This document shows positions 53,488 to 63,700 of a DNA stretch of 64,000 nt, one piece after another. Position 1 is the stretch's first letter; every line of letters begins with the position of its first letter. Below the pieces are notes generated by a model, which was given only the letters and a program-made list of their open reading frames with translations, made no database searches and was not told the origin of the DNA. This stretch comes from JBLHKT01 sp043101615 (GTDB taxonomy: Bacteria; Planctomycetota; Phycisphaerae; Phycisphaerales; UBA1924): assembly GCA_043101615.1 (NCBI GenBank), contig JBICID010000069.1:26603-90602 (forward strand). Reading direction: 5' to 3'. The translations under genes were made by a program, and so were the position numbers.

Positions 53488-56400
53488 ATGCCGCTGTTCT
53501 CCCGCAAGGATCGCTCCAGGAGCGAGCCCGCCCCGTCCCCGAGCCGCACCGCACCCGCCGACACGCCCGACGGGGCGCGCGTCCAGGCCATCGGGCGCGA
53601 CCTGCTCGATCGCGCACGCTCGCACAAGGCGGGACTGCTCTCTGCCAGGTTCTACCAGGACAAGCTGATGGACTGGTCCATGAAGGACCACAACTTCAAG
53701 GTCCAGCTCTTCCGCTTCGTGGACGCCTTCCCCGCGCTCACCACGCCCGAGATGGTCCACGATCACCTCGTGGACTACCTCACCCAGCCCGGCGTCAAGC
53801 TCCCGCCGTTCCTGGGGACCGGGCTCAAGGCGGGCGGCATGGCCAAGAGCCTCATGACCAAGACCGTGTCGGGCCAGATCACCAGCATGGCCCACAACTT
53901 CATCGCGGGCACCGACGCCGCGGACGCGCTCCCGCGCCTCCGCTCCCTGTGGAAGGACGGCATCGCCTTCTCGGTGGACCTGCTGGGCGAGGCGTGCGTC
54001 TCGAGCGCCGAGGCGGACATGTACCGGGGCAAGTACCTGGACCTGGTCGAGAACCTGGTCGGCGAGGCCTCGCAGTGGCCCGGCAGCGACCGGCTCGAGA
54101 AGGACCACCTCGGCGTGGTGCCGCGCGTCAACGTCTCGGTCAAGGTCTCGTCCCTGTGCGCCCAGTTCGACCCGATCGACCCGGAGAAGGCCATCGCCGA
54201 CCTGCTGGCCCGGCTGGAGCCGATCCTGGTCGCCGCGAAGCGCAACGGCGTGCTGATCAACTTCGACATGGAGCAGTACGAGCTCAAGGACCTCACGCTC
54301 AAGGCGTTCTGTCGCGCGTGCGAGAAGTACGACTTCCACGCCGGGCTCGCGATGCAGGCCTACCTCAAGTCCGGCGTCGAGGACGCGCGGCGCATCGCGG
54401 ACTGGTCCAGGCGCACCGGGCGCGAGGTCACCGTCCGCCTGGTCAAGGGCGCGTACTGGGACTACGAGACCATCCACGCCGAGCAGGAGGGCTGGCCCTG
54501 CCCGGTCTGGAACGAGAAGTGGCAGACCGACAAGTGCTTCGAGGACATGACCGAGGTGCTGCTCGACGCCTGCCCCACCAGGCCCGGCCAGGGGGGCACC
54601 AAGCTCGCGCTGGGATCTCACAACGTCCGCTCCATCGCCGCCGCCCTCGCCGGCCTCGAGCGGCGCGGCCTCCCGCGCGAGGCCATCGAGCTGCAGATGC
54701 TGCACGGCATGGCCGACCAGCTCAAGCACGCCGCCGCCGAGATGGGCATCCGCGTGCGCGAGTACGTCCCCGTCGGCGAGATGATCCCCGGCATGGCCTA
54801 CCTCGTGCGCCGCCTGCTCGAGAACACCTCCAACGAGTCCTGGCTCAAGGCCGGATTCCTCGACAACGCCGACCCCGACGCGCTGCTCGCACCCCCGGCC
54901 AGGAAACCCTCACCCGCCTCCGACTCCGCGGGCGGGCACGCCAACGGCGTGGTCGGGGGTGGCCAGAGGCAGGACCTGTTCCACGACGCCGCCGAGCGAC
55001 ACAGGCTCTCGCCCGCGGTCGAGGGCGTCGGCGACGGGCGACCGTTCTACTCCGAGCCGCTGCGCGACTTCGCCGACGAGCACCACCGCGACCGCTTCCG
55101 CGCCGAGATCCAGGGCGCGACCGTCCCCTCGGTCACCAACGACCGCACCCCCGAGCAGGCGGTGGAGATGATCGGGGCCGCACACGCCGCCTTCCCCGCC
55201 TGGCGCAACACCGACCCGAAGGTCCGGGCCGACGTGCTCGTCCGGCTCGCGGCCAAGATGCGCCAGCGCCGCGACGAGCTGGCCGGCATCGTCATCAAGG
55301 AGTCCCGCAAGACCTGGCGCGAGGCCGACGCCGACGTCTGCGAGGCCATCGACTTCTGCGAGTACTACGCCCGCCTCGCCCCCGGGCTGTTCCAGCGCAA
55401 GCGGCTCGGGCGGTTCATCGGCGAGCTCGACGAGCTCTGGTACCAGCCGCGCGGCGTCGCCGCCGTCATCTCGCCCTGGAACTTCCCCCTCGCCATCTGC
55501 TGCGGCATGACCACCGCGGCGCTCGTCACCGGCAACACCGTCGTTCTCAAGCCCGCCGAGCAGTCCCCGGGCATCGCACGCTGCCTGGTGGACCGGATCT
55601 GGGAGGCCCTCGCGGAGGTGGGGGCCTCGCGCGACGTGCTGCAGTTCTGCCCCGCCCCCGGCGAGACCACCGGCGCCGCCATCGTGCGAGACCCGCGCGT
55701 CGCCGTCCTCGCCTTCACGGGCTCCAAGGCCGTCGGCCTCGACATCATCCAGGCCGCAGCCAAGGTTCCCGCCACCCCCGACGACATCCGATACGAGCCG
55801 GGCGCCCGTGCCACCGGCCAGATCCCGCGCGGCGTCTACCCCGATTCGGCCTTCCCGCAGGCCCACGTCAAGCGCGTCGTCTGCGAGATGGGCGGCAAGA
55901 ACGCGCTCATCATCGACTCCTCGGCCGACCTCGACGAGGCCGTGCTCGGCGCACGCTACTCCGCCTTCGGCTTCGCCGGGCAGAAGTGCTCGGCCTGCTC
56001 ACGCTGCATCGTGGTGGACCCCGAGGGCCCGAAGGGCCCCGCCATCGGCCTGTTCACCGAGCGCCTGGCCGAGGCGACCAAGACCCTGGTGCTGGGCGAC
56101 CCGATCGACCCCTCGACCGACGTCGCCCCCGTCATCGACGAGCACGCCGCAGCGAACATCCGGCGCTACATCATGACCGCACGCGGCGAGGACCTGACCG
56201 AGCTCGTCGGCGAGCGCGACTTCCCGGCCTACAACGCCCTGCACGAGCGGTTCCCCGCCCTGGTTGCGCCCACCATCTTCACCGGTGTCGAGCCCCACCA
56301 CACCATCTACCGCGAGGAGATCTTCGGCCCGGTCCTGGCGATCATCCACGCCCCCGACTTCGAGACCGCCCTCCGCCTCGCCAACGACCACCCCTACAAG

Positions 56401-56646
56401 CTCACCGGCGGCGTCTTCACCCGCAAGCCCAGCCACATCGAGCGCACCAAGCGCGAGTTCCGCGTCGGCAACCTCTACATCAACCGCGGCATCACCGGGG
56501 CCCTGGTCGGTCGCCAGCCGTTCGGAGGCTTCGGCATGAGCGGCGTCGGCTCCAAGGCCGGCGGGCCGGACTACCTGATGCAGTTCGTGGAGCCGCGGGC
56601 CAGCTGCGAGAACACCATGCGTCGCGGCTTTGCGCCGGAGCTGTAA
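53488..56646 (+). CDS. putA: Bifunctional proline dehydrogenase / P5C dehydrogenase
   Basis: A 1052-residue PutA. The FAD-dependent proline dehydrogenase barrel (about 120-480) has VPRVNVSVKVSSLCAQF, HAGLAMQAYLKSG and VRLVKGAYWDYE. A disordered linker (about 478-520) leads to the ALDH domain with WNFPLAICCG, FTGSKAVG, the base in CEMGGKNA and the nucleophile in AGQKCSACSR. It oxidises proline to glutamate. There is no N-terminal ribbon-helix-helix, so it cannot repress its own gene. The start has GAAGGA seven nt ahead, and TATCAT at 53427-53432 is a possible -10. Confidence 0.95.
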   Translation: MPLFSRKDRSRSEPAPSPSRTAPADTPDGARVQAIGRDLLDRARSHKAGLLSARFYQDKLMDWSMKDHNFKVQLFRFVDAFPALTTPEMVHDHLVDYLTQPGVKLPPFLGTGLKAGGMAKSLMTKTVSGQITSMAHNFIAGTDAADALPRLRSLWKDGIAFSVDLLGEACVSSAEADMYRGKYLDLVENLVGEASQWPGSDRLEKDHLGVVPRVNVSVKVSSLCAQFDPIDPEKAIADLLARLEPILVAAKRNGVLINFDMEQYELKDLTLKAFCRACEKYDFHAGLAMQAYLKSGVEDARRIADWSRRTGREVTVRLVKGAYWDYETIHAEQEGWPCPVWNEKWQTDKCFEDMTEVLLDACPTRPGQGGTKLALGSHNVRSIAAALAGLERRGLPREAIELQMLHGMADQLKHAAAEMGIRVREYVPVGEMIPGMAYLVRRLLENTSNESWLKAGFLDNADPDALLAPPARKPSPASDSAGGHANGVVGGGQRQDLFHDAAERHRLSPAVEGVGDGRPFYSEPLRDFADEHHRDRFRAEIQGATVPSVTNDRTPEQAVEMIGAAHAAFPAWRNTDPKVRADVLVRLAAKMRQRRDELAGIVIKESRKTWREADADVCEAIDFCEYYARLAPGLFQRKRLGRFIGELDELWYQPRGVAAVISPWNFPLAICCGMTTAALVTGNTVVLKPAEQSPGIARCLVDRIWEALAEVGASRDVLQFCPAPGETTGAAIVRDPRVAVLAFTGSKAVGLDIIQAAAKVPATPDDIRYEPGARATGQIPRGVYPDSAFPQAHVKRVVCEMGGKNALIIDSSADLDEAVLGARYSAFGFAGQKCSACSRCIVVDPEGPKGPAIGLFTERLAEATKTLVLGDPIDPSTDVAPVIDEHAAANIRRYIMTARGEDLTELVGERDFPAYNALHERFPALVAPTIFTGVEPHHTIYREEIFGPVLAIIHAPDFETALRLANDHPYKLTGGVFTRKPSHIERTKREFRVGNLYINRGITGALVGRQPFGGFGMSGVGSKAGGPDYLMQFVEPRASCENTMRRGFAPEL

Positions 56647-56687
56647 AGACTGTTCGACGCGTAGTTTCATTGGCGTTCGATTCGTCG

Positions 56688-56707
56688 TCCGATACCCTTG
56701 TATCGGA
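56688..56707 (+). promoter_or_regulatory. Hairpin covering the ribosome binding site of the dockerin-type gene
   Basis: TCCGATAC-CCTT-GTATCGGA: a perfect 8-bp stem with a 4-nt loop. Its 3' arm contains the GGA of the GGAG (56705-56708) that serves the ATG at 56715, so folding would hide the site. It could also be a DNA operator. Confidence 0.55.
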
Positions 56708-56714
56708 GCGAGCG

Positions 56715-57833
56715 ATGGCGTGCATGCCTTCCCAACCCGTCCCTCCCTGCCTCCCCGCCCTCGCGGGCCTGGTGGCCGCGCCGCTCGGGGCGCTGGCCCA
56801 GCCCGCCGGGCAGCTCTGGTTCGGCTTCGAGCGCACGCCCGGCGGGTCGTCCGAGTTCCGGCGCTTCGAGTCCGTCTCCGTCGAGGGGGCCGACTGCATC
56901 ACCGTCCGGCGTCCGGACGCGAGCATCGACACGTCGTGCGACGGGGCGTACCGCCTCGAGTTCCCGCGTGCCGGCTCGGGCGAGCGGTTCGGTGAGTTCG
57001 GCGACATGGTCGAGGGCCTCGGCACCGCCCTGAACTGCACCGGCAACCCCGCCGACTCCACCTGTCTCTGGATCATCGTCGTCTCCTGGCCCGACGGCCC
57101 GCCCTCGGTCTACTTCCTGCGGGCGGTGCTCGAGGACGCGCTGCTCGAGTTCGACCTCCCCCCCGCCCCCGTGCTCGCGGCCCCGCGCGCCAGCCGCGTC
57201 ACGCTCGGCGAGTCGCTCCCCTACATCACCTGGACCGAGCCCGCGGGCGTGCCCGAGCCCGACGCCGTGGCGGTCGAGCTTGGCGCCCTCGCCCCGCCGT
57301 TCGGCGCGTTCACCCGGATCCTGCAGCGTGACACGTACGCCTCCGACCCGGCGCTGGCGCTCACGCCCGGCCCGGGCATCGAGCAGTTCTCCATCCCCGA
57401 GGCGCTGGCGCAGGAATCGCTGCCGGATCGGCTCGACCCGGGCGACTACGCCGCGAACGTCGTGTACGGGCGTGTCTTCTCAGACCTGTTCCTGCTGCAG
57501 ACGTTCTCGTCCCCCATCACGCACGTCTCCGGCCCGACCATCGACTGGGCCACGCGCCCGCCGGTGAGCGCCTTCCCGTCCGTCCCCGGGCGACCACTGA
57601 TCACCACCGCCGGCGTCGCGACCCACGACTTCCGCATCAGCCCCGAGCTGGCCTGCCTCGAGGCCGACTACACCGGCGACGGCCTGCTCGCGATCGACGA
57701 CATCGCGGCCTTCATCGACGCCTTCCTGTCGTCGGACCCCGCGAAGCAGCTCACCACCGACCTCACGCACGACCTCGTGCCCGACATCGCCGATCTGGCC
57801 CGCTTCGTGGACCTGTTCCTGAACGGGTGCTGA
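56715..57833 (+). CDS. Secreted protein with C-terminal dockerin-like repeats
   Basis: The predicted protein has 372 residues. A signal peptide (PPCLPALAGLVAAPLGALAQ) precedes about 290 residues of beta-rich, unrecognised sequence with four Cys. The end carries two Asp-rich repeats, ADYTGDGLLAIDDIAAFIDA and DLTHDLVPDIADLARFVDLF, finishing in NGC. This matches dockerin/EF-hand-like segments ending in Gly-Cys found on many planctomycete secreted proteins. Ligand unknown. The ATG has GGAG six nt upstream and lies 68 nt after putA. Confidence 0.85.
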   Translation: MACMPSQPVPPCLPALAGLVAAPLGALAQPAGQLWFGFERTPGGSSEFRRFESVSVEGADCITVRRPDASIDTSCDGAYRLEFPRAGSGERFGEFGDMVEGLGTALNCTGNPADSTCLWIIVVSWPDGPPSVYFLRAVLEDALLEFDLPPAPVLAAPRASRVTLGESLPYITWTEPAGVPEPDAVAVELGALAPPFGAFTRILQRDTYASDPALALTPGPGIEQFSIPEALAQESLPDRLDPGDYAANVVYGRVFSDLFLLQTFSSPITHVSGPTIDWATRPPVSAFPSVPGRPLITTAGVATHDFRISPELACLEADYTGDGLLAIDDIAAFIDAFLSSDPAKQLTTDLTHDLVPDIADLARFVDLFLNGC

Positions 57834-57981
57834 GGCACGCCGCAGGGTGAGCCGAGTCGGGCGTGCGCGGCGGGGGGTGGGGCTCATCGAAGCGTTTGTG
57901 CGCACGGATGCCACCACCACACTCCACGCCGGTAGTGGGGGCGTCCCCGGTCGTGCGCGTCCGGGGCAGGAGGGCCCGGCG

Positions 57982-59160
57982 ATGAGCGTGATGCCTGTTC
58001 GAGTGCTGTGTGCGGCGGTGGCGGCGGTCTGCGTGGGGGTGCTGCCGGCCCTCGCACGACAGGGCGGCATCCCGCAGGGCTTCGCCCAGGAGGCCAAGCG
58101 GATCGTGGACGCGAGCGTGGCCGACCCCGAGCTGCCCGGGATGTCCGTCGCGGTCGTCTTCCAGGGCGGGGAGACCGTCCGGGTCGCGGGCGGGCTCGCC
58201 CGCGCGGCCCCGCACGAGCAGCCGATGCCGACAGAGGCCAAGATGCTCTCGGGCAGCATCGGCAAGCTCTACTGCGCCGTGGTGGTGCTGCAACTGATCG
58301 ACGAGGGCGTGCTGTCCCTCGACGGGCTGGTGTCGGAGCGCCTGAAGGATCGCGCCTGGTTCGCAGGGTTTCCGAACGCGCCGGCGCTCACGGTCCGGTC
58401 GCTGCTGAACCACACCTCGGGCGTGCCCGAGCACGTGTGGGACCCCCGCTTTCACGCCGCGCTCGCGGCCGACCCGCAGAAGTCCTGGACGTTCGACGAG
58501 CTGCTGGCGATCTCGGACGGGGCCGGGGCGCTGTTCGACGTCGGCGAGGCGTGGTCGTACGCGGACACGAACTACCTGGTGCTCGGGGCCCTGGTCGAGG
58601 AGGTCACGGGCCAGGCGTACGAGGACGTGCTGCGGGCACGCGTGCTCGAGCCGCTCGGGCTCGACGACACGCTGACCAACGAGGGGCCGGACCTGCCCGG
58701 GCTGGTGAGCGGGTACACGCGACTCACCGGCATGTTCCCCGGGCCCGAGGAGACGGCCGTGGACGGGGTGTACGCGATGAACCCGAGCTTCGAGAAGACC
58801 GGCGGCGGCGTCACCAGCACTGCGACAGACCTCGCCCGATTCGCCCACGCGGTCTTCACGGGTGACATCGTGCCCGAGGGGCTCCGGGCGTCGATGCTCG
58901 AGGGGGTCTCGGCGCCGCAGCTTGGGCCGGGCGCCGAGTACGGGCTCGGCGTCATCCTGACCCCGACCCCGCAGGGCACCGCGATGGGGCACTCCGGCAT
59001 CATGCCCGGCTATCTGAGCGAGGTGCGTCACTATCCCGAACTCGCGGGCGGTGTGACCATCGCGGTCATGGTGAACACGGACCGGGTGGCGGGGCAACGC
59101 GGGATCGCGCGGGCGATGGGCGGGCTGAGCGCGCTGATCGCGGGGCATGCCGGCGGCTGA
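57982..59160 (+). CDS. Exported serine hydrolase of the beta-lactamase/DD-peptidase fold
   Basis: The predicted protein has 392 residues. A signal peptide (VRVLCAAVAAVCVGVLPALA) is followed by a class C-type domain. The nucleophile motif is SGSIGKLY (SxxK), the second motif YADTN (Y-x-N variant), and the third GHSG (HxG). SLLNHTSGVPEH is typical of the esterase/DD-peptidase members. Whether it acts on peptidoglycan, esters or beta-lactams cannot be decided. The ATG at 57982 has AGGAGG eight nt ahead, fixing the start. The gene lies about 1.1 kb before the BlaI/M56 pair, but no functional link is shown. Confidence 0.9.
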   Translation: MSVMPVRVLCAAVAAVCVGVLPALARQGGIPQGFAQEAKRIVDASVADPELPGMSVAVVFQGGETVRVAGGLARAAPHEQPMPTEAKMLSGSIGKLYCAVVVLQLIDEGVLSLDGLVSERLKDRAWFAGFPNAPALTVRSLLNHTSGVPEHVWDPRFHAALAADPQKSWTFDELLAISDGAGALFDVGEAWSYADTNYLVLGALVEEVTGQAYEDVLRARVLEPLGLDDTLTNEGPDLPGLVSGYTRLTGMFPGPEETAVDGVYAMNPSFEKTGGGVTSTATDLARFAHAVFTGDIVPEGLRASMLEGVSAPQLGPGAEYGLGVILTPTPQGTAMGHSGIMPGYLSEVRHYPELAGGVTIAVMVNTDRVAGQRGIARAMGGLSALIAGHAGG

Positions 59161-59471
59161 ACGCTCCGGTCCTCGCCTTCGAATGTGATCTGACACACCG
59201 CATGACCGGGGCCTCCTGTTGGCATCCGGAGCGCCGCCCCGTCGCTCGCGTTCGGGTTCTCTGCGGGGTTGGTGATCGTTTGGGCGAGAACAGCCGCCGT
59301 CTTGATCGGTAAACGGTGGGGCTATCCGGCCTTTTAAACGATTCAAACGTCTCAGCCTGAACTTCACTGGCGAGGGCCCCGATCTCGGTGCATGTTCCGG
59401 GTGAGGGCTGGTCCGAGAAGCGCGGTGGGTGCCGCGTCGGGCCGCCGGGTTGAACGACGGCGGAGGTTCCG
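59161..59471. other. Intergenic region, 311 nt, no ORF
   Basis: I see no gene or RNA. It contains a possible weak promoter for the next gene (TTGATC at 59302 and TATCCG at 59323, spacing only 15), an AT-richer patch CTTTTAAACG followed by a second AAACG, and the ribosome binding site GGAGG just before 59472. Confidence 0.4.
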
Positions 59472-60110
59472 ATGACAATGCAGCGACGTGCGGCAACTGT
59501 GGCGATCACGGCGATGGCCGGGCTCGCGAGTGCACAGTCGGCACAGTTCGTGGTCTTCGAGAACTCCGACGGCGTGGACGTCTCGGGCCTGAGCATCGGG
59601 CTCGAGGTGACCGACCTGGGCACCCAGGTGGAGTTCCTGATCTCGAACAACTCCGAGATCGAGTCCAGGGTGACGTCGATCTATTTCGAGTCGACCGAGT
59701 TCACGAGGGAGAATCTCTCGGACCCGCTGATCCAGAACTTCAACGGCGTGCACTACACGAGTGACCGAGTCGCCCCGCGCAGCCCGGCCGGATCGATCAG
59801 GCACACCGAGGGCGGGGACTGGCGCGGGACGCTGTTCGGGCTTGAGCCCACCGTGCCCCAGCCGAACATCACCGCGATGAGCCCGGGGGAGAAGGTGTCG
59901 GTGATCTTCGACCTCGGGGAAGGCCTCTCGGCCAGCGACGTGTTCAGCGCTCTGAACGACCCGGTCGAGGGCTTCCGGATCAGCATGCACATCCAGAGCG
60001 TCGGCCCGAACGGCTCGAGCGTCTGGGCCGTGATCCCCACGCCTGGTACCGTCACTCTCTTCGGTCTCGGTGGCCTGCTGGCCTGCCGTCGCCGTCGCTC
60101 CGCGGCCTGA
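59472..60110 (+). CDS. Secreted protein with PEP-CTERM-like sorting tail
   Basis: The predicted protein has 212 residues. A short signal peptide (ATVAITAMAGLASAQ) precedes a beta-rich domain of about 160 residues (FVVFENSDGVDVSGLSIGLE, VEFLISNNSEIESRVTSIYF) that I do not recognise. The C-terminus is IPTPGTVTLFGLGGLLACRR and further Arg, the same Pro-Thr-Pro / hydrophobic / Arg arrangement as the protein at 8671. The ATG is six nt after GGAGG, and an intrinsic terminator follows 33 nt downstream, so it is monocistronic. Confidence 0.87.
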   Translation: MTMQRRAATVAITAMAGLASAQSAQFVVFENSDGVDVSGLSIGLEVTDLGTQVEFLISNNSEIESRVTSIYFESTEFTRENLSDPLIQNFNGVHYTSDRVAPRSPAGSIRHTEGGDWRGTLFGLEPTVPQPNITAMSPGEKVSVIFDLGEGLSASDVFSALNDPVEGFRISMHIQSVGPNGSSVWAVIPTPGTVTLFGLGGLLACRRRRSAA

Positions 60111-60142
60111 TCCCAAGATCTTCCATTCGAAACCCCGGAACG

Positions 60143-60168
60143 GGCCGCTCGATACGGGCGGCCTTTTT
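60143..60168 (+). terminator. Intrinsic terminator of the PEP-CTERM-like gene
   Basis: GGCCGCTCG (60143-60151) pairs with CGGGCGGCC (60155-60163) with one G.U, loop ATA, followed by T5. Confidence 0.85.
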
Positions 60169-60209
60169 CGTGCGAGGATCGGCCAGATACCCGATCGCTC
60201 AGAAAGTCT

Positions 60210-60253
60210 TACAAAATGTCGGAGTTTGGGGTTGACTTCTCCGACAATTCGTA
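60210..60253 (+). promoter_or_regulatory. Inverted-repeat operator around the promoter of the BlaI-M56 operon
   Basis: TACAAAATGTCGGAG (60210-60224) and CTCCGACAATTCGTA (60239-60253) are inverted copies with 13 of 15 matches. The 14-nt gap contains TTGACT (60232-60237), a good -35 box; a -10 would fall near GAACAT (60255-60260). BlaI-family repressors bind dyads built on ACA...TGT, which each arm also contains. Confidence 0.6.
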
Positions 60254-60304
60254 GGAACATGCCCGCGTCCCTCGCGAATCGGGGGATCCCGGAAGGAGCT
60301 CCGA

Positions 60305-60748
60305 GTGAGACAGCGACGGCCCGCCACCATCCCGGACAGCGAACTGGAAGTGCTCAAAGCGCTGTGGGACCGTGCCGAGGCGAGCTCGGTCCGCGAGATC
60401 ACCGACGTGCTGGCCGGCGCCGGGCGTGAGCTGGCGTACACCACGGTGCAGACGCTGCTGAACCGGCTCGTGGAAAAGGGCTTCGTGGAAGCGGAAAAAG
60501 CGGGGCGGGCCCTGGCCTACACCCCGGCCGTGACGCGCGACGAGCTCGTCGCGATGCAGCTGGGCGAGATCGCGGACCGGGTCTGCGAGGGTGATTCCAG
60601 CCCGCTGGTGCTGAACCTGGCCAAGACGGCCCGGTTCACACGTGAGGAGATCGACTCGTTCCGCGAGCTGCTGGACGAGCTCGAGGAGCGTGCTGAGGAC
60701 CCCAAGGGTTCACGCGAAGGGGACAACGATGCTGGCGTGGCTGATTGA
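60305..60748 (+). CDS. BlaI/MecI family transcriptional repressor
   Basis: The predicted protein has 147 residues. An N-terminal winged helix (PDSELEVLKALWDRAEASSV, ELAYTTVQTLLNRLVEKGFV, ALAYTPAVTRDELV) followed by a helical dimerisation domain (LNLAKTARFTREEIDSFREL). It should repress the operon from the dyad upstream until cleaved or released through the M56 protein. The GTG start has AAGGAG seven nt upstream. The stop overlaps the next gene by 20 nt in another frame. Confidence 0.93.
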   Translation: MRQRRPATIPDSELEVLKALWDRAEASSVREITDVLAGAGRELAYTTVQTLLNRLVEKGFVEAEKAGRALAYTPAVTRDELVAMQLGEIADRVCEGDSSPLVLNLAKTARFTREEIDSFRELLDELEERAEDPKGSREGDNDAGVAD

Positions 60749-63700
60749 GAACACGGTGATCGCGGGCGTGCTCGCGGGTGTGCTGCTGCTGGGCTCGAAG
60801 TGGCTGGAGCGCCGGCCCGCGGTCGGCAACTTCGGATGGCTGCTGGTCATCGCCCTGCTGGTGATGCCGCCGCTGCCGCGTCTGTGGCAGGTCGGCGTGC
60901 GGGACGTGGTCACCGCCCCCGTGGGCTGGGTGGCGGGGTGGTTCGAGGGCGAGCCGGCGTCGAGGGAGCGTCGGACGCCCCGCCCCGGGTTCGGTCCGAC
61001 GGACGGGCCCGGCCCGGTCACGGATGAGATGGCGGCGGACTCGGGCCAGCCGTCGTGGGGGGAGGCGTACAAGGTGACCGAGTCGATGAGCGACCCGGAG
61101 GCCCGGGGTGAGGCCGCCCGGTCTGTTTCCGAGGCGTGGCGTCCGCTGACCGAGGCGTCCGAGGGCGTCGGCACGCCGTCCGAGGCCGGCGAGACCGAAT
61201 CGCCGGAGCGGGCGGCCCCGCCGGTGGTCTGGCCGGGCGCGACGCCCGCGCCTCAGGAATCGGTACATCTGGCGGACGCCGGCGAGGGCGGGCAGATCGA
61301 GGACTCCGGGCGGGCCGGGCTCGAGGTGGACATGCCGTACTTCGAGATCGGCGACGACGGCTCGGAGGGCCCGGCCGTGGCGATCGCCCCCGAGCGGTCG
61401 GCTTCAACTCCTCCCGGCGTCGACGACCCCGAGCGTGCCGGCGTGCCGGCGCTGCCCGGCGAGGTCCGGGGTGTGAGCGGCGGCGGGTGGGGAGTCTCGT
61501 GGTCGCTCGCGGCACAGGTTCTCGGTGTGCTGCTGCTGGTCGCGTGGGCGGTGGGGGCGGTCATCGCGGGTCGGCGCCAGGCACGACGTGTGCGTTCGAT
61601 GCGCCGCCTGCAGGTGTCGTCGGAGCGGAACGCGGCGCTGGAGCGCCGCGTGGCCCGGGTCGCCGAGCGTCTGGGCGTCCGCACGCCGCGTGCGATCGTG
61701 AGCGACCGCGTGAGCGGGCCGATGGTGTGGAGCCTGGGTCGCCCGGTGCTGGTGTGGCCGTCGGGCGTGGGGCTGGAGGGCTCGGGGGTGGACGGGATGA
61801 TTGCGCACGAGTTGGCGCATCTGCGCCGGGGCGACCACTGGTCGGCCTGGCTGGAGCTGGCGGCGTTGACACTGTTCTGGTGGCACCCGCTGGTGTGGAT
61901 CTCGCACCGCAGGGCTCGGGAATACGCCGAGCTCGCGTGCGACGCGTGGGTCAGCTGGGCTCTGCCATCGGATCGGCGTGCGTACGCCGAGGCGCTGGTG
62001 AGCGCGGCGATGCGACGGTCCGGGATCGGGGATCCGGGGGGAGGCCCCGCGCTGGCGTTCGGCGTGGCGGAGCACTCACGCGACGATTTCACGAGGAGAC
62101 TCACCATGGTGATGACAGGACGAGGTTCGAGAAGGCTTCCCCCGGCGATCGCGGCCGCGGGATTGGGGCTGGTCATGATGCTCGCGCCCAGCGTGGCCGG
62201 CGAGCTGACGGTGCGCGGGCCGGAGACGGTGCAGGTGGACCGGCTCGATCGCGAGCTGCGTCCGGTCGTGCGCCGCGCCCTGCTGGCGGCCGAGGCCGAG
62301 CGGATGGCGGACTCGGGCCGCCCGGACGAGGCGATCGAGCTGTACCGCGAGGCGATCGGCCTGGGCGCGAAGAACCTGCACGAGGACCTGGCCCTGGCCT
62401 GCTACTACGCCGAGGACTGGCGGGGCGGGGCCGAGGCGTTCGTCAGGGCGTTCGAGGCCGACGGCGACGCGGACATGATGTACAACGCCGCGTGCTGCGC
62501 CGCCCTGGGCGGCAAGAACCGGCTGGCGCTCGAGTACCTGGAGCGCGCGGTGCGGGCCGGGTACGCCGACGCGGACCACATGGCGTCGGACACGGACCTG
62601 GAGAGCATCCACGGCACGGACGAGTTCGCCACGATCGCGGAGCTGGCCTCGGCGATCGAGGAGCTGGACGCCATCGCGGACGAGGCCGTGGACGACGAGA
62701 ACTGGTCCGAGGGCCTGCGCGCCTACGCAAAGCTGGCGGAGCTGGTGCCCAGTGAGGGGACGTACGTGCACATGGCGTCGTACTGCGCGATCATGGCGCG
62801 CGACCTGGACAGCGCCCGAGTCTGGCTGGACAAGCAGCTCGACACGGAGCACGCCGTCGCGACGGCGATGTACAACTACGCCTGCCTGGAGAGCCTGTCG
62901 GGCAACGGGCGCGAGGCGATGGCCTGGCTGGAGCGGTCGATCGAGGCGGGGTTCGGCCAGCACTCGCTGCTGAAGTCCGACCCGGACCTGGACGGCATCC
63001 GCGACCGTGAGGGATTCGAGGAGCTGGTCGCGCGGGCGCAGATGCCCCAGCGGCTGCAGCGAGAGATGGAGCTCGCGGTCGAGTTCGACGACTGGGACGC
63101 GGTGCTCGAGAAGAGCGAGGCCCTGATCGAGCTCGTCGGCGCCGACGACTGGCGCTCCTCGCACGCCAGGCACATGATGGCCCGGGCGCACGAGCACAGC
63201 GGCAACCACGCCGAGGCGATCGAGCTGGCGATCCGGAGCGCGGCCTCCGGTCACGACGTGCACTCCGCCATGGTGCTCATCGCCCGCAACCACGCACTGG
63301 CCGGCGACGCGGACGAGGGCGCCGAGTACCTCGCCGCCGCGATCGAGATGGGCGCCCACGTCGAGCACGACCACGACGAGGCCATGGCCACGCTCGAGCA
63401 GCACGCCTCCGTCAAGGCCGCGAAGGACCGCCAGCGCTTCCGCGAGGAACTCGCGATGTTCGACGCGACCGACTGGAACCACCTCGAGCAGATGGCCAAC
63501 GAGAAGATCGAGTCGGGCGACCACTCCGGCTGGGACGGGTACCTGATGCTCGGCTGGGCCAACCTCCGCCAGGGCGAGTACGCCGAGGCGGCCCGGGCCT
63601 TCAAGACGCTGTACGAGAACGGGACGCGCACCCTCGGGGCGTACAACACCGCGTGCGCCTACTCGCTGATGGGCGACGCCGACGGCGCGTTCGAGTGGCT

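Noticed and set aside
56583..56600. A GAGCCGCGGGCC string resembling the REP-like element
   Set aside because: It is inside putA coding sequence and lacks the complementary arm, so it is chance similarity.
53358..56714. Extension of the dockerin-type ORF upstream through putA
   Set aside because: This part is the wrong frame of putA (Arg/Pro/Ala noise). The real start is at 56715, with a ribosome binding site and a signal peptide.
61136..62755. A 539-codon ORF inside the M56 gene
   Set aside because: Frame-shifted shadow; the real frame from 60729 contains HELAH and TPR blocks and stays open to the window end.
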